From: Filimonas zeae
GTDB lineage: Bacteria; Bacteroidota; Bacteroidia; Chitinophagales; Chitinophagaceae
DNA length: 64,000 nt
Reading direction: 5' to 3'
NCBI RefSeq assembly: GCF_014641615.1
Contig: NZ_BMIB01000002.1
Span: forward strand, 496,001-560,000
In this document: one piece after another, positions 58,558 through 64,000 of the stretch
How the letters are laid out: the number at the start of each line of letters is the position of its first letter
Position numbering within the stretch: the stretch's first letter is position 1
Position numbers and translations under genes: made by a program
Notes under the pieces: model-generated
Told to the model about the DNA's origin: nothing
Seen by the model: only the letters and a program-made list of their open reading frames with translations
Databases searched by the model: none

Positions 58558-60795
58558 ATGAAAACAACACCCGCCGTAGGCACGCCCCTCAGCCGCATCG
58601 AAGGCAAACAAAAAGTTACCGGTACCGCCAGATACGCGGCAGACTATAATGTGCCCGGTCTGCTGCATGGTTATGTAGTAAACAGCCCCATTACCAAAGG
58701 CCGTATTGTACAGGTAGATACCATACCTGCACTGGCAGTGGAAGGCGTGGTGGAAGTACTTACCCATAAAAACCGACCCGGCCTTGCCTGGTTCGATCTG
58801 CAGTATACGGATATGGATGCCCCGCCCGGCACTGTTTTTAAACCATTGCATAATGCTGATATTCTGTACAACGGCCAGCCTGTTGCGCTGGTGGTAGCCA
58901 CCAGCTTTGAAACCGCCCGCTACGCCGCCACCCTTATCCGGTTTGTGTGGGAAGAAGAGCCGTTTGATACCTGTTTGCAAAACCACCCGGAAAAAGCACG
59001 GCCCGCCAAAAAAGGCTTTGCCACCGCCCTGCGCCCCCCGCCACCCAAACCAACCGGCAACTTTGAGGCAGCGTTTGCCAATGCAGCTTTTACGGTAGAT
59101 GCAGATTACCGGCACAGCACCGAACACCATAACCCTATAGAGTTATTTGCCACCACCACTATTTACGAAGGCAATGGCAAACTTACCATATACGATAAAA
59201 CACAGGGCACCATAAACAATCAGCTGTTTGTTGCCAACGTGTTTGGGTTGCATTACAAAAATGTGCAGGTGCTCGCCCCTTTTGTAGGCGGGGCTTTTGG
59301 TTCGGGCCTGCGGCCACAGTATCAGCTGTTTCTGTGTGTAATGGCTGCCCTGCATCTGAAACGGAATGTACGGGTGGTACTGGATAGAAAACAGATGTTC
59401 TCGCTGGGCCACCGGCCACAAAGCTTACAGAACCTCCGCTTTGGTGCAGATGCCACGGGTAAACTTACGGCTATGAGCCACCTGGCGGTATCTGAAACAT
59501 CGCAGTTTGAAGACTATACAGAACAGGTGGTAGCCTGGAGCCATAAGCTTTACCCCGCCCCCAATACCCTGTTCGATTTTAAGGTGGTTCCCTTACACCT
59601 CAACACACCTATCGATATGCGGGCACCCGGCGGCTGCACCGGCATGCATGCTATAGAATGCGCTATGGACGAGCTGGCCTACCGTATAGGAATAGACCCG
59701 CTTCAACTGCGGCTGCTCAATTATTCAGAAACCGATCCTTCTACCGGTAAACCCTTTACCAGCAAGGCCCTGAAAACCTGCTATCTGCGTGCTGCCACGC
59801 AGTTTGACTGGTTTAAAAGAGATGGGCGCCCCGGCGTTACCACCCGTGGCAATAAGCTGGTGGGGTATGGTATGGCTACGGGCATATGGGATGCCTATCA
59901 GTTTCCCGCACGCGTAGAAGCCATTATTACGGCCGAAGGCAAACTGGTGGTACACAATGCCACTACCGATATTGGTACCGGTACCTTAACCGTAATGACG
60001 CAGATAGCTGCCGATGCCATGGGCCTGCCTGTAGCAGCTGTTACGTTTGAATATGGCGATAGCAAAAAGCCTTTTTCTATGTTTCAGGGTGGCTCGGCCA
60101 TTACAGCTTCTACCGGCTCAGCCATTATGGTAACAGCAGAAGTGCTGAAAAAGAAGCTGCTGAAAAAAGCGCAGTCCATACCCAACTCCCCCCTTAAAAA
60201 TGCCGGTATGGAGGAGGTGATTTTTACCAACGGCACTATACGCCTGCGGCAAACACCCCGGCAAGCGGTTTCATTTAAACAGATTATTGCTGCCAACAAC
60301 GGCAAACCCATTAAAACCACCCGTATGGGTATGCCCCATGCCATAAAGCTGAGAAAATACACCAAAGCCACCCACAGCGCCTGTTTTGTGGAAGTAGAGG
60401 TTGATAAAGACCTGAAAACAATTACAGTTACCCGGGCCATTACCGCTGTAGCGGCTGGCAAAATCATCAATCCTAAAACGGCCCGCAGCCAGATAAGCGG
60501 CTCCATGGTATGGGGCATCAGCAAAGCCCTGCACGAAGAAACCATTCTGGATGAACATCTGGGCAAGTACATCAACACCAACCTGGGCGAGTACCATATA
60601 CCTGTACATGCCGATATAAACACCCTGGAGGTAATTTTTGCAGAGGAAGAAGATACCCTTATTAACGAACTGGGTTCAAAAGGTGTGGGCGAAATAGGGC
60701 TGGTAGCCATGCCCGCCGCTATTGCCAACGCCGTGTTTCACGCCACCGGCAAACGGGTAAACAAACTGCCCATTCATTTTGATGAGTTGTTGTAA
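58558..60795 (+). CDS. molybdenum hydroxylase molybdopterin-binding subunit (YagR/PaoC-like), first operon
   Basis: This 745-residue protein has the alpha/beta-hammerhead start SRIEGKQKVTGTARYAADYN and the Moco-binding segments PFVGGAFGSGLRPQ, MRAPGGCTGMHAIECAMDELA and FQGGSAITASTGSAI. The catalytic Glu is in ELGSKGVGEIGLVAMPAAIANAV. It hydroxylates an aldehyde or heterocycle at the molybdenum centre; the substrate is not predictable. It is longer than the aldehyde-oxidase core but normal for YagR. It ends the first operon. Confidence 0.94.
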   Translation: MKTTPAVGTPLSRIEGKQKVTGTARYAADYNVPGLLHGYVVNSPITKGRIVQVDTIPALAVEGVVEVLTHKNRPGLAWFDLQYTDMDAPPGTVFKPLHNADILYNGQPVALVVATSFETARYAATLIRFVWEEEPFDTCLQNHPEKARPAKKGFATALRPPPPKPTGNFEAAFANAAFTVDADYRHSTEHHNPIELFATTTIYEGNGKLTIYDKTQGTINNQLFVANVFGLHYKNVQVLAPFVGGAFGSGLRPQYQLFLCVMAALHLKRNVRVVLDRKQMFSLGHRPQSLQNLRFGADATGKLTAMSHLAVSETSQFEDYTEQVVAWSHKLYPAPNTLFDFKVVPLHLNTPIDMRAPGGCTGMHAIECAMDELAYRIGIDPLQLRLLNYSETDPSTGKPFTSKALKTCYLRAATQFDWFKRDGRPGVTTRGNKLVGYGMATGIWDAYQFPARVEAIITAEGKLVVHNATTDIGTGTLTVMTQIAADAMGLPVAAVTFEYGDSKKPFSMFQGGSAITASTGSAIMVTAEVLKKKLLKKAQSIPNSPLKNAGMEEVIFTNGTIRLRQTPRQAVSFKQIIAANNGKPIKTTRMGMPHAIKLRKYTKATHSACFVEVEVDKDLKTITVTRAITAVAAGKIINPKTARSQISGSMVWGISKALHEETILDEHLGKYINTNLGEYHIPVHADINTLEVIFAEEEDTLINELGSKGVGEIGLVAMPAAIANAVFHATGKRVNKLPIHFDELL

Positions 60796-60906
60796 ATGCA
60801 TAAAAAGGTTTGAATATCATAAGTAATTGTTTGTTTTTGTTAGCGGTGGTGTGGTATAAGTAGCGTAGTTTTAGAACACGCAATATTCTGTGTGCATTCG
60901 GTCGTT

Positions 60907-60946
60907 TACCGTTATTGCTCTGCCAACACGTACAACAATAACGGTA
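60907..60946. promoter_or_regulatory. 11-bp perfect inverted repeat between the two hydroxylase operons
   Basis: TACCGTTATTG at 60907-60917 and CAATAACGGTA at 60936-60946 are exact reverse complements separated by 18 bp. A further GCAATAAC occurs at about 60960. No T run follows, so an operator for the second operon is more likely than a terminator. Confidence 0.5.
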
Positions 60947-60990
60947 TGCCGCCTGTTTTGCAATAACAACCAATGAATTGATGATAGTTT

Positions 60991-61584
60991 ATGGAAAAAC
61001 AAACCTACAGCAGGCGCTTTTTCCTGTCCACCTCTTCCATGGCGGCGGCAGCGGTTGCCCTGATACCGGGCAATGTAAAAGCTTTCTACAAAAATGTAAA
61101 AAAGCGGTTTATACCCGCAAAAAGCGTAAACACCCTCTCGCTTACCATTAACCAAAAGCAGTACACGGTACAGGCCGATACCCGCACCACCCTGCTGGAT
61201 CTGCTGCGCGAACAGCTGCAGCTTACCGGCAGCAAAAAAGGCTGCGATCATGGGCAATGCGGCGCCTGCACCGTGCATGTAAATGGCGAAAGGGTATTAA
61301 GCTGCCTTACCCTGGCGGCGCTGGTACAAAACCAGCCCATTACCACCATAGAAGGCCTGGCAGAAGGCGATCAGCTGCACCCCATGCAGCAGGCTTTTAT
61401 TGAATGCGATGGCTTCCAGTGCGGTTACTGTACGCCGGGGCAGATTATGTCAGCCGTGGCCTGTGTAAAAGAAGGCCATACCCATTCGGTAGAAGAAATT
61501 AAAGAGTTTATGAGCGGTAACCTTTGCCGCTGCGGTGCTTATAACGGTATTGTTGAATCTATTCAAAAAGTAGCAGCCCGATGA
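60991..61584 (+). CDS. molybdenum hydroxylase [2Fe-2S] subunit with Tat signal (YagT/PaoA-like)
   Basis: This 197-residue protein begins with a twin-arginine signal (TYSRRFFLSTSSMAAAAVALIPG), so the assembled enzyme should be exported folded to the periplasm, as PaoABC is in E. coli. The two [2Fe-2S] domains carry GCDHGQCGACTVHV with LSC, and QCGYCTPGQ with NLCRCG. It is a paralogue of the gene at 57059 but has the extra 40-residue leader. Its stop overlaps the next start by 4 nt. Confidence 0.94.
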   Translation: MEKQTYSRRFFLSTSSMAAAAVALIPGNVKAFYKNVKKRFIPAKSVNTLSLTINQKQYTVQADTRTTLLDLLREQLQLTGSKKGCDHGQCGACTVHVNGERVLSCLTLAALVQNQPITTIEGLAEGDQLHPMQQAFIECDGFQCGYCTPGQIMSAVACVKEGHTHSVEEIKEFMSGNLCRCGAYNGIVESIQKVAAR

Positions 61585-62558
61585 AACCATTTACCTTACG
61601 CAAGCCCAACGATATTAAGCAGGCACTCTCCGGAAAAAAAGCCGGTGAAGCCTATATAGCAGGTGGTACCAATCTGGTAGATCTGATGAAGAAACACATT
61701 GCAGAGCCGGATGCCCTGCTGGATGTTACCACCGCCCTCAGCGCGGGTATAGAAACCAGCAGCCGCGGCATACGCATTGGCGCTATGGTACGCAACAGCC
61801 ATATAGCCAGCCATGCAGCCATTCAGTCGCAATACCCGCTGTTAGCCAAAGCCATACTGGCTGGTGCCTCTCCGCAAATACGCAACATGGCCTCCACCGC
61901 CGGCAACCTGTTACAACGTACACGATGCCCGTATTTTTATGATATTACCCTGCCCTGTAATAAAAGAAAACCGGGCAGCGGCTGCGGGGCGCTGGAAGGC
62001 GAAAACCGTATGAGCGCTATTGTGGGATATAGCGAACACTGTGTGGCCGTACACCCTTCGGATATGTGTGTGGCCCTGGCGGCACTGGATGCCAGTGTGG
62101 TAGTTTCCGGCAGCGGCGGCAAAAGTGAGTCCATTCCCTTTGCCAGCTTTCACCGGTTACCCGGTACCACGCCCGAAATTGACAATAACCTGCCTGTTAA
62201 CGCGCTTATTACGGCGGTTGAAATACCTGCCAACGCTTTTCATAAACACTACGCCTACCTTAAGGTGCGCGACCGTACTTCTTACGCCTTTGCACTGGTA
62301 TCTGTAGCAGCCGCCCTGCAACTGAGCGGCACAAAAATTACGGCTGCCAGGCTGGCTTCCGGTGGTGTGGCACACAAGCCCTGGCGCTGGCACGAGGCAG
62401 AAAAATTTTTACAGGGTAAAGAGGCCACTGCCGCCAACTTCAGCCAGGCAGCAGCTATTGCCGCACGCAGCACCAAACCTTTATCGCACAACGGCTATAA
62501 GGTAACCATGCTGCAGGGCGCTATTGAAACCGCACTTCACAATTGTTTAAACGCTTAA
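61581..62558 (+). CDS. molybdenum hydroxylase FAD-binding subunit (YagS/PaoB-like), second operon
   Basis: This 325-residue protein is a close paralogue of the first-operon FAD subunit. It has YIAGGTNLVDLMKKH, GASPQIRNMASTAGNLLQRTRC and the [4Fe-4S] cysteines in TRCPYFYD ... LPCNKRKPGSGCGAL. The C-terminal part ends with GAIETALHNCLNA. It has no signal of its own; it should be carried across the membrane by the Tat signal of its partner. Confidence 0.93.
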   Translation: MKPFTLRKPNDIKQALSGKKAGEAYIAGGTNLVDLMKKHIAEPDALLDVTTALSAGIETSSRGIRIGAMVRNSHIASHAAIQSQYPLLAKAILAGASPQIRNMASTAGNLLQRTRCPYFYDITLPCNKRKPGSGCGALEGENRMSAIVGYSEHCVAVHPSDMCVALAALDASVVVSGSGGKSESIPFASFHRLPGTTPEIDNNLPVNALITAVEIPANAFHKHYAYLKVRDRTSYAFALVSVAAALQLSGTKITAARLASGGVAHKPWRWHEAEKFLQGKEATAANFSQAAAIAARSTKPLSHNGYKVTMLQGAIETALHNCLNA

Positions 62559-62568
62559 CACCCACCGT

Positions 62569-64000
62569 ATGAGATTTTTTGAAAATCAACCTGCTGTTAC
62601 CAATGCACCGGAAGGGCGTGTGGAAGGCGTAGCCAAAGTAACCGGCAGCGGTAAATACGCTGCGGAGTACCACGCCGGTAACATGTGCTACGCCGTAATG
62701 GCGGGCAGCACCATAGCCTCCGGCACTATTAAAAGCATTCATACTACCGATGCCCGCCAGGTAGCCGGTGTACTGGATATTATTACCCATACCCGCAAAC
62801 CGCTGGTACCGGGCATGGCAGATGCCGCCAAAATAAAAGAATCCCGCTTTGGCCTGCCGGTGTTTCATACCGATAACATTTATTTTAAAGGGCAGCCTAT
62901 TGCACTGGTAATTGCAGAAACCCTGGAAGATGCTACCTATGCAGCTTCTCTTATTTCTGCAGAATATACCACTACAGAGGCTAAGGTAGATTTTGATAAA
63001 GCCCACGCCGCTGTTCCGCTGAATGCAGCAGGTAAAGAACGTGGCAGTGCCGATGCCTGGCGCGATGCCCCCTATCAGTCAGAAGCAGAATATACCATTG
63101 AGCATGAGGTACACAACCCCATGGAAATGCATGCCACCATTGCCCATTGGGAAGGCCCTGACAAACTGAAGCTGTACGATAAAAACCAGGGGGTGAATAA
63201 CGTGCAGCGTACGTTTGCACGGCTCTGGAACATACCAGCTGATAATATTGAAGTATTCAGTGAGTTTGTAGGCGGCGGCTTTGGCTCCGGCCTGCGTGTA
63301 TGGCCGCATTGCCTGGCTGCTATTATGGCCGCAAAGCAGGTAAACAGGCCGGTAAAACTGGTGCTTACCCGGCCGCAGATGTTTTTGCTTACGGGCTACC
63401 GCCCAAAATCGTGGCAAAAGGTTCGTATGGGTGCCGATGCAGGTGGCCGCTTTACCGGCTTGCTGCATCAGGCCCGGCACAGCACTTCTGTATACGAAAG
63501 CTTTAACGATGGCATTACCCGCATTTCGCGCATGGTATATAATATCAGCAATGTAAAAACCGAGCAAGCTACGGTGCCGTTAAACATGAGCACCCCTACG
63601 TGGATGCGTGGTCCGGGCGACTGCTCCGGCGCTTTTGCAGTGGAGTGTACAGTGGATGAACTGAGTTACCAGCTAAAGCAGGACCCTGTGGCCCTGCGTT
63701 TAAAAAACCTGGCCATTACGCACGATCCTGAAAGCGGCAAACCATGGTCAACCCACTACTTAAACGAGTGTATAGAAAAAGGCGCCGCGCTTATTAACTG
63801 GCAGCAACGCAAGCCGTTGCCCGGTCAGGATAAAGAAGGCGACTGGGCTATAGGTTACGGCATGGCTACCGGTATGTGGAATGCCGGACGTGGCAATGCC
63901 AGCGCTGGTATTACCATGCAGCGGGATGGCGCTATAACGGTTAAAACCGCTATGACGGATATTGGCACCGGTACCGGCACGGGCATACAAAACATTGCCC
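62569..64000 (+). CDS. molybdenum hydroxylase molybdopterin-binding subunit (YagR/PaoC-like), second operon, 3' partial
   Basis: The frame opens at ATG 62569 (MRFFENQPAVTNAPEGRVEGVAKVTG) and stays open to the window end, 477 codons. It has the hammerhead start GRVEGVAKVTGSGKYAAEYH and Moco-contact segments FVGGGFGSGLRVWPH and MRGPGDCSGAFAVECTVDELS. The catalytic-Glu region lies beyond the window. It is 10 bp after the FAD subunit. It belongs to the Tat-exported enzyme; the substrate is unknown. Confidence 0.93.
   Translation, partial: MRFFENQPAVTNAPEGRVEGVAKVTGSGKYAAEYHAGNMCYAVMAGSTIASGTIKSIHTTDARQVAGVLDIITHTRKPLVPGMADAAKIKESRFGLPVFHTDNIYFKGQPIALVIAETLEDATYAASLISAEYTTTEAKVDFDKAHAAVPLNAAGKERGSADAWRDAPYQSEAEYTIEHEVHNPMEMHATIAHWEGPDKLKLYDKNQGVNNVQRTFARLWNIPADNIEVFSEFVGGGFGSGLRVWPHCLAAIMAAKQVNRPVKLVLTRPQMFLLTGYRPKSWQKVRMGADAGGRFTGLLHQARHSTSVYESFNDGITRISRMVYNISNVKTEQATVPLNMSTPTWMRGPGDCSGAFAVECTVDELSYQLKQDPVALRLKNLAITHDPESGKPWSTHYLNECIEKGAALINWQQRKPLPGQDKEGDWAIGYGMATGMWNAGRGNASAGITMQRDGAITVKTAMTDIGTGTGTGIQNIA

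Noticed and set aside
1..64000. Insertion sequences, integrases, phage or plasmid genes
   Set aside because: No transposase, recombinase or phage structural protein was seen among the credible reading frames.

Overview
The window looks like a chromosomal piece of a Bacteroidota genome, most likely family Chitinophagaceae (Chitinophaga/Filimonas/Niastella type). The reasons are two sigma-FecR-SusC-SusD modules, many lipoproteins with Bacteroidota-style lipoboxes, TlpA-like thioredoxins, a GldM-like domain protein, no Shine-Dalgarno pattern, and several promoters of the TTG-N17-21-TAnnTTTG type. The family assignment is inference; no rRNA or other strict marker is present. I see no transposase, integrase, phage gene or CRISPR array.

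Region 1 (1-12.9 kb) is mostly housekeeping. It starts with a conserved operon (miaB end, sigma-54 activator, lptE, a very repetitive Pro/Ala/Ser/Thr-rich TPR protein, secG). Then follow mltG, a YihY-type membrane protein and a redoxin, a large surface lipoprotein, a TlpA thioredoxin, an MFS exporter, trmH and trxA. Region 2 (12.9-19.8 kb) is a nitrite-assimilation locus: FocA/NirC channel, alginate-export-type outer membrane porin, nirD and nirB on the minus strand. Divergently transcribed are cobA (siroheme precursor synthesis) and a Crp/Fnr regulator with an unusual N-terminal cysteine cluster. A TGA-N6-TCA palindrome sits in the shared promoter region.

Region 3 (19.9-29.7 kb) is an ECF sigma/anti-sigma (FecR) pair with SusC, SusD and a secreted zinc metalloprotease. 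Region 4 (29.9-40.2 kb) holds small genes (J-domain/KTSC protein, GldM-like domain protein, exonuclease III), a two-component system, and, divergent from it, a two-gene unit: an unknown envelope protein and a 585-residue secreted protein of the cholesterol-dependent cytolysin family that lacks the classical cholesterol-binding domain. This is the most notable system in the window. An 11-bp periodic repeat lies just downstream.

Region 5 (40.3-48.5 kb) is a second sigma/FecR/SusC/SusD module, on the minus strand, ending in a TlpA-type disulfide reductase. Three of the four sigma/FecR genes in the two modules appear to start at non-AUG codons. Region 6 (48.5-57 kb) carries assorted envelope proteins, a zinc alcohol dehydrogenase, a single-domain response regulator, a pair of ankyrin-repeat paralogues (one of them truncated), and an array of nine atypical tRNA genes containing a nearly perfect 359-bp tandem duplication. 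Region 7 (57-64 kb) contains two consecutive three-subunit molybdenum hydroxylases of the YagTSR/PaoABC type. Only the second has a Tat signal on its iron-sulfur subunit, and its large subunit runs off the end of the window.
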